Part shown: piece by piece, positions 27,475 through 35,535 of the stretch
Layout of the letters: each line of letters opens with the position of its first letter
Numbering within the stretch: position 1 is the stretch's first letter
Origin: Nocardioides pocheonensis
GTDB taxonomy: Bacteria; Actinomycetota; Actinomycetes; Propionibacteriales; Nocardioidaceae
Length of the DNA stretch: 64,000 nt
NCBI RefSeq assembly: GCF_003725535.1
Contig: NZ_RJSF01000040.1
Location: forward strand, 773,477-837,476
Direction of reading: 5' to 3'
The notes under the pieces: generated by a model
Seen by the model: the letters and a program-made list of their open reading frames with translations, nothing else
What the model was told of the DNA's origin: nothing
Databases searched by the model: none
Program-made: the position numbers and the translations under genes

Positions 27475-28560
27475 ATGGCCAAGACCGCTCCTGCCGCCGA
27501 GGTCGTCGCCGGCGGCCGCGCCGTCCGGGTGTCGAGCCCCGACCGGGTGATCTACCCCGCGACCGAGCGCACCCCCGAGGTCACGAAGCTGATGGTGGCC
27601 GAGTACTTCGCGTCCGTCGGCGACGGGCTGATGCGGGCGCTGCGCGACCGGCCCACGGCGCTGGAGCGCTGGCCCGCCGGTGTGCTGCCGGGCATCAAGC
27701 TGGCCACGGGCAGGCCAGGGGAGAAGGCCGACGCGTTCTACCAGAAGCGGGTCCCGAAGGGTGCGCCCGACTACCTCGAGTCCGTCGAGGTGACGTTCCC
27801 CTCCGGCCGCACCGCCGACGAGATCTGCCCCACCGAGCCGGCGGTCCCGGTCTGGTGCGCGCAGATGGGCACGCTCACGTTCCACCCGTGGCCGGTACGC
27901 CGCACCGACGTCGACCGGCCCGACGAGCTGCGGATCGACCTCGACCCGCAGCCGGGCACCGACTTCGCCGACGCGGTCCGGGTGGCGGGCGTCGCCCGTG
28001 AGCTCCTCGAGGACCTCGGTCTGGTCGGCTTCCCGAAGACGTCGGGCAACCGCGGTGTGCACATCTACGTGCGGATCGAGCCGCGCTGGGACTTCGTGGA
28101 CGTGCGCCACGCGGCGATCGGCTTCGGCCGCGAGCTCGAGCGGCGCGACCCCGGCGTCACCACCGCCTGGTGGAAGGAGGAGCGGGGGAGCCGCATCTTC
28201 GTCGACTTCAACCAGAACTCCCGCGACCGCACCATTGCCTCGGCGTACTCGCTGCGGCCGATACCCGGCGCCCCGGTCTCGACACCGATGACATGGGAGG
28301 AGCTGGCCGGCGTCACCGACCCGCGGGAGTACAACCTGTTCACCGTGCCCGACCGGATCGCCGACGGCGACCCGTGGGCCACGATCGACGACCGGGCCTG
28401 CTCCCTGGAGCCGCTGCTCGGACTGTTCGAGGAGCAGGGTGCGGTCGAGCTGAACTACCCGCCCGACTACCCGAAGATGCCCGGCGAGCCGCCGCGCGTG
28501 CAGCCGTCGAAGAAGGTGGCCGAGCACTGGGACGAGGACGGCAACAGGATCGCGCCGTGA
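27475..28560 (+). CDS. Primase-polymerase of the LigD-Pol/PrimPolC type
   Basis: 361 residues from the ATG at 27475. Archaeo-eukaryotic primase motifs are present: catalytic aspartates in LRIDLDPQPG, the SGNRGVHIYVRI motif, and RIFVDFNQNSRDRTIASAYSLRP. A stand-alone polymerase domain with a separate ligase nearby (30508-31632) resembles the mycobacterial PrimPolC/LigC pair, which fills short gaps in base excision repair, more than the fused LigD of end joining. No Ku gene is in the window. The GTG of the next gene overlaps its stop (GTGA), coupling it to the YchJ-like gene. Confidence 0.9.
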   Translation: MAKTAPAAEVVAGGRAVRVSSPDRVIYPATERTPEVTKLMVAEYFASVGDGLMRALRDRPTALERWPAGVLPGIKLATGRPGEKADAFYQKRVPKGAPDYLESVEVTFPSGRTADEICPTEPAVPVWCAQMGTLTFHPWPVRRTDVDRPDELRIDLDPQPGTDFADAVRVAGVARELLEDLGLVGFPKTSGNRGVHIYVRIEPRWDFVDVRHAAIGFGRELERRDPGVTTAWWKEERGSRIFVDFNQNSRDRTIASAYSLRPIPGAPVSTPMTWEELAGVTDPREYNLFTVPDRIADGDPWATIDDRACSLEPLLGLFEEQGAVELNYPPDYPKMPGEPPRVQPSKKVAEHWDEDGNRIAP

Positions 28561-28943
28561 CGGCCGTGGGTCCGGTCGGGTGTCCCTGCGGGTCGGGGCT
28601 CGCCTACGACGAGTGCTGTGGTCCGGTCGTCCGCAACGAGCGCCCCGCCGACACGGCCGAGGAGCTGATGCGCTCCCGCTACACCGCCTACGCGCTCGGC
28701 GACGTCGACCACGTGTTCCGCAGCTGGCACCCGGCCACGCGTCCCGACGAGCTCGACCAGCTGCCCCGGCTCGACTGGACGGGCCTGGAGATCGTGGAGA
28801 CGGTCGACGGCGGCCCGGGCGACGACCATGGAGTGGTGGAGTTCCGGGCGTCGTACGCCGGCGGGGTGCTGCACGAGCGCAGCCGCTTCACCCGGCGCGC
28901 CGGACGCTGGGTCTACCTGGACGGGATCACGAGTGAGGAGTGA
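28557..28943 (+). CDS. YchJ-family (UPF0225) SEC-C protein
   Basis: 128 residues with a GTG start that overlaps the polymerase stop. The N-terminal SEC-C-like zinc motif is CPCGSGLAYDECCGP, followed by a conserved helix (TAEELMRSRYTAYALGDVDHVFRSWHPATRP) and an NTF2-like beta region (GVVEFRASYAGG; RSRFTRRAGRWVYLDG). This is the standard YchJ layout. Function is unknown; the zinc motif resembles those that bind protein partners such as SecB. Coupling to a DNA-repair polymerase is probably incidental. Confidence 0.93.
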   Translation: MTAVGPVGCPCGSGLAYDECCGPVVRNERPADTAEELMRSRYTAYALGDVDHVFRSWHPATRPDELDQLPRLDWTGLEIVETVDGGPGDDHGVVEFRASYAGGVLHERSRFTRRAGRWVYLDGITSEE

Positions 28944-28949
28944 GCAGCG

Positions 28950-29468
28950 ATGAGCGAGGCGAGCAGGGGCGACCGCGAGGAGCCGGCGGCGACGACGGGT
29001 GACCCGGTCGCGTTGTTCCCGGCGTACCTGCGCTTCTACCGGGAGACCGCGATCGCGAAGGTGGCGTCGTTGCCCGAGGCCGAGCAGCGCACGTCGCGGC
29101 TGCCGAGCGGCTGGACCCCGCTGGAGCTGCTCCAGCACCTCGCCTACATGGAGCGACGCTGGCTGAGCTGGCACTTCCTCGGGGACGAGGTCGAGGAGCC
29201 GTGGGGAGACCGGAGCGACGACCGCTGGCACGTCCGCGACGAGGTCACTCTCGACCTGGTCGCCACCCTGCTGCGCGAGGGCGGTGCTCGCACCGACGAA
29301 GTGCTGGCGTCGCACGGGTTCGCGGAGATGGGTACGCCGGCGCCGTCCTACCCGCGTCCGGCCGCTCCGCTCGGGTGGATCTGCTTCCACGTGCTCCAGG
29401 AGTACGCCCGGCACGTCGGCCATCTCGACGTCGCGGTGGAGATCGCCGGCGGTCCGACGGGGGAGTGA
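28950..29468 (+). CDS. DinB/DUF664-family protein
   Basis: 172 residues. The DinB four-helix pattern is suggested by PAYLRFYRETAIAKVASLPE, then TPLELLQHLAYMERRWLSWHF with metal-ligand candidate H63, and a C-terminal HVLQEYARHVGHLDVAVEI with two more histidines in the expected HxxxH arrangement. DinB/YfiT-like proteins bind a metal through three histidines, and some act as thiol-dependent transferases (for example mycothiol S-transferases). That activity is possible in an actinobacterium but unproven. It follows the YchJ-like gene by 6 bases, likely in the same operon. Confidence 0.85.
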   Translation: MSEASRGDREEPAATTGDPVALFPAYLRFYRETAIAKVASLPEAEQRTSRLPSGWTPLELLQHLAYMERRWLSWHFLGDEVEEPWGDRSDDRWHVRDEVTLDLVATLLREGGARTDEVLASHGFAEMGTPAPSYPRPAAPLGWICFHVLQEYARHVGHLDVAVEIAGGPTGE

Positions 29469-29560
29469 CCCCGGCCGTTCGGGATCCGGCAGGCCGGATT
29501 TCCCGATTTCCGGCGAAATTGTCCGGTTTGTGAATACGATCCTTCCGAGGACCGGAGGTA

Positions 29561-29956
29561 GTGGGACCGACCGGTCAGCAGCCTCGGACGGTGCGCGTGG
29601 TCACGATCGGTGCGTTCATCCTCGCGCGCGTCGACGAGGACGCCTTCCTGGCCGGCCTCATGGTCGCGCGCTGCGCGCCCCGGAGGGGGCCGGGGGAGGG
29701 ACCTGCCGCCTGGGCCGGGTCCGGCTCGTGGAGCCCTCAGCGCGTGCTCGCCCTGTGCACCGCGCGCCGGCTTCTCGTCGAGAGCCACCGGGTCAGCGGC
29801 CGGGACGCGACGCCGTGCCCGTGCGCGAGTGCCGGGTCGGCGTACCCGCCCTGCCACACGCTGCGCGCCGTAGCCCTGGAGTGGGCCGACCACCCGGACT
29901 ACCGGCCCGAGTGGCGTGCGCACCCGGTGCCGCTGCAGGCCGCCCGCAGCGCCTGA
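29561..29956 (+). CDS. DUF6221-like protein
   Basis: 131 residues from the GTG at 29561, which has GGAGG just ahead; a shorter start at GTG 29597 (VVTIGAFILARVDEDAF) would match the usual beginning of the family better. The segment FILARVDEDAFLAGLM and the C-terminal ALEWADHPDYRPEWR are characteristic of DUF6221, a small actinobacterial and phage-associated family of unknown function. The gene stands alone between the DinB-like gene and a convergent pair. Confidence 0.65.
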   Translation: MGPTGQQPRTVRVVTIGAFILARVDEDAFLAGLMVARCAPRRGPGEGPAAWAGSGSWSPQRVLALCTARRLLVESHRVSGRDATPCPCASAGSAYPPCHTLRAVALEWADHPDYRPEWRAHPVPLQAARSA

Positions 29957-29971
29957 CGCCCGCACCGGCCG

Positions 29972-30508
29972 TCAGAAGCCGCTGATCCCCTCGCCCTCGC
30001 CCGCCTGCTCGTCGAAGGTCTCGTGCTCGAGCAGGTGCAGCACCGGCACGCCGAGCTTGCGCCGGGCCCGGGAGGTCCAGTCGAGGTGGAAGAACTCGCT
30101 CACCACGTGGGGCCGGGTCAGGATGATCGCCTCGCGCGCGTCGACCTCGGCGACCTTCTTGGCCAGCGCCTGGATCGGGTCGACGCTCACGACGTCGCCG
30201 ACGGCCTTGCCGCCGACCTTCGCGAGCGCGGCCACCGAGTCGCGCACGGCGCTCCGCGCGTCGTCGAGCACCTCGCGCCGGATCTCGTCGGCGTCCTCGG
30301 GCTCGAGGAACATCGTCGGGGTGGCGAGCACCTCACCGCCGGCGAGTGCTCCCATGCCGGTCTCGATCTGGGTCGCGCTGTCCTCCACCGGGACGAGCAC
30401 GTGGTAGGTCACCGGCTCCTCGATCGACTCGTGGAGCCCCCGCACCTGTGCGGCGTCCTGGGCGCTCAGGGTCTGCTCCACGAGCAGGACCACGTCATAG
30501 TCACTCAT
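29972..30508 (-). CDS. Conserved hypothetical protein coupled to DNA ligase
   Basis: 178 residues from the ATG at 30508, which shares one base with the ligase stop (TGATG). The N-terminus YDVVLLVEQTLSAQDAAQVRGLHES, then EEPVTYHVLVPVED, and the C-terminal EAIILTRPHVVSEFFHLDWTSRARRKLGVPVLHLLEH suggest an alternating alpha/beta fold like universal stress proteins, with the last strand carrying a tail. No ATP-binding glycine motif is visible. Translational coupling hints at a role with the ligase or a shared stress response, but the function is unknown. Confidence 0.72.
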   Translation of the reverse strand: MSDYDVVLLVEQTLSAQDAAQVRGLHESIEEPVTYHVLVPVEDSATQIETGMGALAGGEVLATPTMFLEPEDADEIRREVLDDARSAVRDSVAALAKVGGKAVGDVVSVDPIQALAKKVAEVDAREAIILTRPHVVSEFFHLDWTSRARRKLGVPVLHLLEHETFDEQAGEGEGISGF

Positions 30509-31632
30509 CACAGCTCCTGCTCACGGTCGGAGTCCACGTCCAACACTCTAGTGAGGTCGTAGCTCACCGGCTCCTCGAGCTGCTCGTATCCGCACGACTC
30601 CGGGTCGCGGTCGGGACGCCACCGCTTGAACTGCGCCGTGTGCCGGAAGCGCCGGCCCTCCATGTGCTCGTAGCCGACCTCGAGCACGCGCTCCGGACGC
30701 AGCGGGGTGAACGAGAGGTCCTTGCCCTGGCTCCACCGGCTCTGGGTGCCGGGCACGCGGTCGGGGTTGGCGATCGCCCACTCGGCCCACTCGCCCCAGG
30801 GGTGGTCCGAGAGGTCGCACTCGAGCGGACGGAGCTCCTCGAGCAGCTCGGCGCGCCGGCTCTCGGTGAACGACGCGGCGACCCCCACGTGCTGGAGCTT
30901 CCCGCCGTCGTACAGACCGAGCAGCATCGAGCCGAGCAGCGGCCGCTCGGGCGTGGAGTTCTTGTGCAGCCGGTAGCCGGCCAGGACGACGTCGGCGGTG
31001 CGCGCGTGCTTGATCTTGAGCATCGTGCGCGCGTTCTGCTGGTACGGCGCGGTCATCGGCTTGGCCACCACGCCGTCCAGTCCCGCGCCCTCGAACTGGT
31101 CGAACCACTCCTCGGCCTCGGCGGGGTCGAGCGTGGTCCGGGTGAGGTGCATGCGCCCGGGGATGCCGTCCAGGGTCAGGTGCCCGAGCGCCTCCTCGAG
31201 CCGGGCCCGGCGCTCGGAGAACGGTCGCGCGGTGAGGTCGTCGTCGCCGAGCGCGAGCGCGTCGAAGGCGACGAAGCTGGCCGGGGTCTGCTCGGCGAGC
31301 AGGTTGATCCGCGACGCGGCCGGGTGGATCCGCTCCTGGAGCGTCTCGAACTCCAGTCGCGTGCCCAGCGCGACGAACAGCTCGCCGTCCAGCACGCAGC
31401 GCTCGGGCAGCTGCTCCTTCGCCGCGGCCACCACCTCGGGGAAGTAGCGGGTCAGCGGTTTGGTGTTGCGCGAGGTCAGCTCGACCTCGTCGCCGTCGCG
31501 GAAGAGGATGCAGCGGAAGCCGTCCCACTTCGGCTCGAAGCTCAGCCCGCCGTCGAACTTCGCCGGGTCCGGGATGCCCTTGACCGACTTCGCGAGCATC
31601 GGCTGGACGGGCGGCATCACGGGGAGGTCCAT
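30508..31632 (-). CDS. ligC: ATP-dependent DNA ligase, LigC type
   Basis: 374 residues, near the size of mycobacterial LigC. The nucleotidyl lysine is K35 in motif I (FEPKWDGFR). Motif III (FVAFDALALG), motif IV (LDGVVAKP) and motif V (MLKIKH) are in order, followed by the OB-fold. It seals nicks after forming a ligase-AMP intermediate. The primase-polymerase at 27475-28560 on the other strand is the likely functional partner in gap repair. There is no polymerase or nuclease domain on this polypeptide, unlike LigD. Confidence 0.93.
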   Translation of the reverse strand: MDLPVMPPVQPMLAKSVKGIPDPAKFDGGLSFEPKWDGFRCILFRDGDEVELTSRNTKPLTRYFPEVVAAAKEQLPERCVLDGELFVALGTRLEFETLQERIHPAASRINLLAEQTPASFVAFDALALGDDDLTARPFSERRARLEEALGHLTLDGIPGRMHLTRTTLDPAEAEEWFDQFEGAGLDGVVAKPMTAPYQQNARTMLKIKHARTADVVLAGYRLHKNSTPERPLLGSMLLGLYDGGKLQHVGVAASFTESRRAELLEELRPLECDLSDHPWGEWAEWAIANPDRVPGTQSRWSQGKDLSFTPLRPERVLEVGYEHMEGRRFRHTAQFKRWRPDRDPESCGYEQLEEPVSYDLTRVLDVDSDREQEL

Positions 31633-31685
31633 GGAGCGGAGCCTACTGACGGGCCCCGACGCCTGCGTCTCACTAGAGTCGGGGC

Positions 31686-32552
31686 ATGAGCAAGCGCAGC
31701 GAGGGACCCTTGGGGTCGAGCATCGGCCAGCTGCTGAGGCTGCCGCCCGGTCCCGTCGACCTGTCGGCGATCGACACGAACGGCAAGCCCGGGTTCGAGG
31801 ACGGGAAGGCCGAGGGGAAGAAGGCCCTCGCCGCGCTCGGCGCAGAGCTGGCCGAGCTGCAGGAGCGCCTGTTCGCGCAGGCCTACACCGGCGCGTCTCG
31901 TCAGCGGCTGCTGCTGGTGCTCCAGGGCATGGACACCTCCGGCAAGGGCGGCATCCTCAGCCACACAGCAGGCCTGCTGGACGTCTCCGGGCTGGCGCTG
32001 AAGTCGTTCAAGAAGCCGACCGAGGAGGAGCTGGCGCACGACTTCCTGTGGCGCATCGAGCGCGCGCTCCCCGCGCCGGGAGAGATCGGGATCTTCGACA
32101 GGTCGCACTACGAGGACGTCCTCGTGGTGAAGGTGCACGGGCTGGCGGAGCCCGACGAGATCGAGCGGCGCTACACCGCGATCAACGTCTTCGAGCGCAA
32201 GCTCACCGACACCGGCACGACGCTGGTCAAGTGCATGTTGCACGTCTCGGCCGACGAGCAGCGCAAGCGGTTCCTCGCGCGCCTCGACGACCCGACGAAG
32301 CAGTGGAAGTTCAAGCCCGGCGACGTCGACGAGCGCGGGCACTGGGCGGAGTACCAGGCGGCGTACGAGACCGCCCTGGAGCGGTGCAACCCGGAGAACG
32401 CACCCTGGTACGTCGTACCGAGCGACCGCAAGTGGTACCGCAACTGGGCGATCGCCCAGCTGCTGCTCGAGCACCTGCGTGCGCTGGACCTGCAGTGGCC
32501 GACGCCGGACTACGACGTGGCCGAGCAGCGGGCCCGGCTCGGGTCCGCATGA
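31686..32552 (+). CDS. Polyphosphate kinase 2 family protein
   Basis: 288 residues. The P-loop GMDTSGKGG is at 81-89, the Walker B-type FDRSHYEDV at 137-145, and the lid arginines lie in EQRKRFLARLDDPTKQWKF. PPK2 enzymes move phosphate between polyphosphate and nucleotides. This single-domain form is close to the PPK2-related phosphotransferases. It heads a cluster with the HipA-like, DUF3037 and M1 peptidase genes, with ATGA overlap to the next gene. Direction of the reaction (NTP made or polyphosphate made) cannot be told from sequence. Confidence 0.93.
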   Translation: MSKRSEGPLGSSIGQLLRLPPGPVDLSAIDTNGKPGFEDGKAEGKKALAALGAELAELQERLFAQAYTGASRQRLLLVLQGMDTSGKGGILSHTAGLLDVSGLALKSFKKPTEEELAHDFLWRIERALPAPGEIGIFDRSHYEDVLVVKVHGLAEPDEIERRYTAINVFERKLTDTGTTLVKCMLHVSADEQRKRFLARLDDPTKQWKFKPGDVDERGHWAEYQAAYETALERCNPENAPWYVVPSDRKWYRNWAIAQLLLEHLRALDLQWPTPDYDVAEQRARLGSA

Positions 32553-33331
32553 GCGGGCTCCCGACCGTCACCGCCACCCGGTTCGTCGCGCCGCTGCGCG
32601 AGGGCGGCTCGCTGCCCGGACTGGTCGAGGCCGACGACCTGGGCACCTACGTCTGCAAGTTCCGCGGCGCCGGACAGGGTCTCGGCGTGCTCGTCGCGGA
32701 GGTCATCGTCGGCGAGCTGGCCCGCGCCCTCGGCATCCGCACGCCCGACCTGGTGACGGTGGAGCTCGCCGAGGGGATCGCGCGCTACGAGGCCGACGAG
32801 GAGGTGCAGGACCTGCTCCGGGCCAGCCTCGGTCTGAACCTCGGCGTCGACTTCCTGCCGGGCTCGTTCGGGTTCGACCCGTCGGTCGAGATCGACCCGG
32901 AGACGGCCGGACGGATCCTCTGGCTGGACGCGTTCGTCGCGAACGTCGACCGCAGCTGGCGCAACCCCAACCTGCTGGTCTGGCACGGCGACGTCTGGGC
33001 GATCGACCACGGCGCCGCCCTGTACTTCCACCATGCCTGGTCCTCCGGGCTGACCGACCCGGCCCGCTTCGCCGAGCAGCCGTGGTCGGCCGACGACCAC
33101 GTGCTGCGCGGCCACCTCGACGCCGTGCCCCTCGTCGCCGACGACCTCGCCGCGAGCGTCACCGACGAGCTGCTCGAGCGGGTGACGGGGCTGGTGCCGG
33201 ACGACTGGCTGGTCGGCCCCCAGGCGCCGGCCGACCTCTCCCCGGACGACCTGCGGGTGGCGTACCGCGCGTTCCTCCGTGCCCGCCTCGACGGCTCGCG
33301 CTCGTGGCTCCCGACGCGACGGGTGGCGTGA
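32549..33331 (+). CDS. HipA-like kinase (HipA_2 family)
   Basis: 260 residues with ATG overlapping the PPK2 stop. The N-terminal lobe has a strand with the ATP-binding lysine in GTYVCKFRGAGQG and the helix VLVAEVIVGELARALGI. The catalytic loop is likely DAFVANVDRSWRNPNLLVW (N-rich as in HipA), and the metal-binding aspartate AIDHGAAL. This is the short HipA_2 type without the N-terminal subdomain of classical HipA toxins. It is paired with DUF3037 downstream, a recurrent gene pair in bacteria. The substrate is unknown; HipA itself phosphorylates glutamyl-tRNA synthetase. Confidence 0.85.
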   Translation: MSGLPTVTATRFVAPLREGGSLPGLVEADDLGTYVCKFRGAGQGLGVLVAEVIVGELARALGIRTPDLVTVELAEGIARYEADEEVQDLLRASLGLNLGVDFLPGSFGFDPSVEIDPETAGRILWLDAFVANVDRSWRNPNLLVWHGDVWAIDHGAALYFHHAWSSGLTDPARFAEQPWSADDHVLRGHLDAVPLVADDLAASVTDELLERVTGLVPDDWLVGPQAPADLSPDDLRVAYRAFLRARLDGSRSWLPTRRVA

Positions 33332-33333
33332 GC

Positions 33334-33717
33334 ATGGGCGAGCGTCTTCCCTACCAGTACGTCGTGCTGCGGTGCGTGCCGCGCGTGGACCGCGAGGAGT
33401 TCGTCAACGTCGGGGTGGTGGCGTACTGCCAGGCCGCCGACTTCCTCGGGGCCGACTGCCACGTCGACGAGGAGCGGCTGCGCACGCTGTCGCCGGCGAT
33501 CGACCTTGCGGCGGTCCGGCACGCGCTGGCGTTCGTCGAAGGCGTCTGCCGGGGCGATGCGTCGCTGGGCGATCCGGCGACCGGTGACCTCGGCACGCGG
33601 TTCGGCTTCCTGAAGGCACCGCGCTCGACCGTCGTCCAGCCGGGTCCGGTGCACGGCGGTCTCACCGACGATCCCTCGGCCGAGCTCGGGCGCCTGCTCG
33701 ACGTGCTGGTCCGGTGA
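33334..33717 (+). CDS. DUF3037 family protein
   Basis: 127 residues from the ATG at 33334, two bases after the kinase stop. The family signature is YQYVVLRCVPRVDREEFVNVGVVAYC near the N-terminus, with a C-terminal segment that is probably extended. It always tends to travel with HipA_2 proteins, which suggests that the two work together, perhaps as kinase and modulator. It overlaps the M1 peptidase start (GTGA). No catalytic residues are recognised. Confidence 0.87.
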   Translation: MGERLPYQYVVLRCVPRVDREEFVNVGVVAYCQAADFLGADCHVDEERLRTLSPAIDLAAVRHALAFVEGVCRGDASLGDPATGDLGTRFGFLKAPRSTVVQPGPVHGGLTDDPSAELGRLLDVLVR

Positions 33718-35534
33718 CCGGGACGCAGCCGGTGGGTCAAGCCGAGGAGCCGCTCCTCCCCGACGACCCGCACTCGTACTCCCGCGCACGGGAGGTCGCG
33801 GTGCGCCACCTGAGCCTCGACCTCGAGGTGGACTTCGAGTCCCGGAGCCTCGCCGGCTCGGTGCGGCTCGACCTCGACCGCCACGCGCCCGACGCGTCCG
33901 AGCTGGTGCTCGACACCTGGCAGCTCGAGGTCGGCGACGTCACATTGGGAGACGGCAGCCGCGCGGCGTACGAGCTCGGCGAGCACGACCCGCTCCTCGG
34001 CAGCCCGCTCCGCGTCCGGATCGGCGACGCAGACTCCGTGGTCGTGCACTACCGCACCCACCCCGAGGCGCGCGCGCTGCAGTGGCTCGAGGCGGAGCAG
34101 ACCAGCTCGGGGCACCCGTTCCTGTTCACCCAGTCGCAGGCGATCCTCGCGCGCAGCTGGGTGCCGCTCCAGGACAGCCCGGCGGTCCGCTTCAGCTACG
34201 ACGCGACCGTCCGGGTGCCGCCGCAGCTGCTGGCCCTGATGAGTGCCGGCAACCCGACCGCGCGCAACGGCGACGGCGTCCACCGGTTCTCGATGCCGCA
34301 GCGGGTGCCGTCGTACCTGATGGCGCTCGCGGTCGGCGACCTGGAGTTCCGCAGCACCGGTCCGCGCAGCGGGGTGTACGCCGAGCCGGACGTCGTCGAC
34401 GCCGCGGCCTGGGAGTTCGCCGACACCGAGCAGATGATCGACGCCGTGCAGCGCCGCTTCGGCGGCTACCGGTGGGACCGCTACGACCTTCTGGTCGCGC
34501 CGGCGAGCTTCCCCTTCGGCGGCATGGAGAACCCCCGGCTCACCTTCCTGACCCCGACCCTCCTTGCCGGCGACCGCTCCCTGGTGTCGGTCGTTGCCCA
34601 CGAGCTGGCGCACTCCTGGTCGGGCAACCTGGTCACGAACGCGACCTGGAACGACCTGTGGCTCAACGAGGGGTTCACCGAGTACCTCGAGACCCGCATC
34701 GTCGAGGACGTGTACGGCGAGCGGTTCGCGACGATGATCCTCCAGCTGTACCGCCAGGAGCTGCTCTCCGCGCTGCCGCGGCTGGACCCTCGCGACACCT
34801 GGCTGGAGCAGGACCTCGCGGGCCGCGACGCGGACGACGCGGCCGGCCCTGTGGCGTACCACAAGGGCTCGCTCTTCCTCTCGATGCTCGAGCAGGTCGT
34901 CGGGCGGGAGCGGCTGGACGCGTTCCTGACGGCGTACTTCGACCGCTACGCGTTCCGGTCGATGGACACGCCGACCTTCGTCGGCCACCTGCGCGCGGAG
35001 CTCCTCGATCCGGCCGGCGTGACGCCCGAGCAGGTGCAGCTGGAGGCGTGGCTGCACGGACCGGGGCTCCCGGACAACGCACCGGTGTGGCACTCGGAGG
35101 CGTTCGCGGACGTCGACCGGGCGGTCGAGGCGCTCGTGGCGGGGCGAGTGGCGGCCGAGGTCGACGTCTCCGGCTGGAGCCCGCACGAGTGGATCCACCT
35201 GCTGCGCGCGCTGCCCGACGACCCGGGCGCCGGCCTGCTCGCCGACCTCGACGAGACCTTCGGGCTCAGCGAGAGCCGGAACTCCGAGATCCTCTTCACC
35301 TGGCTCCGGTACGCCGTGGAGTCGGGTCACGTCTTCGACTCCCTGCGGGCCGACCGCGCCCTCGCCGACTTCCTGCGGCGCCAGGGGCGGATCAAGTTCC
35401 TCCGGCCGCTCTACACGGCGCTCGTCGAGACCGACGCGGGACGGGCCCGCGCGCGTGAGATCTACGCGGTCGCGCGTCCGGGCTACCACGCGGTGGCCGC
35501 CGGGGTCGTCGACCGGATCCTCGACCGGTCCTGA
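33714..35534 (+). CDS. M1-family zinc aminopeptidase (leukotriene A4 hydrolase-like)
   Basis: 606 residues. Family M1 landmarks: exopeptidase motif GGMEN at 269-273, zinc motif HELAH at 296-300 with the third ligand E319 in LNEGFTEYLE, and a C-terminal armadillo-like domain (FLRPLYTALVETDAGRARAREIY) as in leukotriene A4 hydrolase. No signal peptide is seen, so it is probably cytoplasmic and trims N-terminal residues from peptides. A GTG start overlaps the DUF3037 stop. The gene is convergent with the aminotransferase gene one base away. Confidence 0.93.
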   Translation: MTGTQPVGQAEEPLLPDDPHSYSRAREVAVRHLSLDLEVDFESRSLAGSVRLDLDRHAPDASELVLDTWQLEVGDVTLGDGSRAAYELGEHDPLLGSPLRVRIGDADSVVVHYRTHPEARALQWLEAEQTSSGHPFLFTQSQAILARSWVPLQDSPAVRFSYDATVRVPPQLLALMSAGNPTARNGDGVHRFSMPQRVPSYLMALAVGDLEFRSTGPRSGVYAEPDVVDAAAWEFADTEQMIDAVQRRFGGYRWDRYDLLVAPASFPFGGMENPRLTFLTPTLLAGDRSLVSVVAHELAHSWSGNLVTNATWNDLWLNEGFTEYLETRIVEDVYGERFATMILQLYRQELLSALPRLDPRDTWLEQDLAGRDADDAAGPVAYHKGSLFLSMLEQVVGRERLDAFLTAYFDRYAFRSMDTPTFVGHLRAELLDPAGVTPEQVQLEAWLHGPGLPDNAPVWHSEAFADVDRAVEALVAGRVAAEVDVSGWSPHEWIHLLRALPDDPGAGLLADLDETFGLSESRNSEILFTWLRYAVESGHVFDSLRADRALADFLRRQGRIKFLRPLYTALVETDAGRARAREIYAVARPGYHAVAAGVVDRILDRS

Positions 35535-35535
35535 C

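Noticed and set aside
27475-31632. A complete LigD/Ku end-joining system
   Set aside because: Polymerase and ligase are separate short proteins on opposite strands, with no nuclease domain and no Ku gene in the window; the PrimPolC/LigC type fits better.
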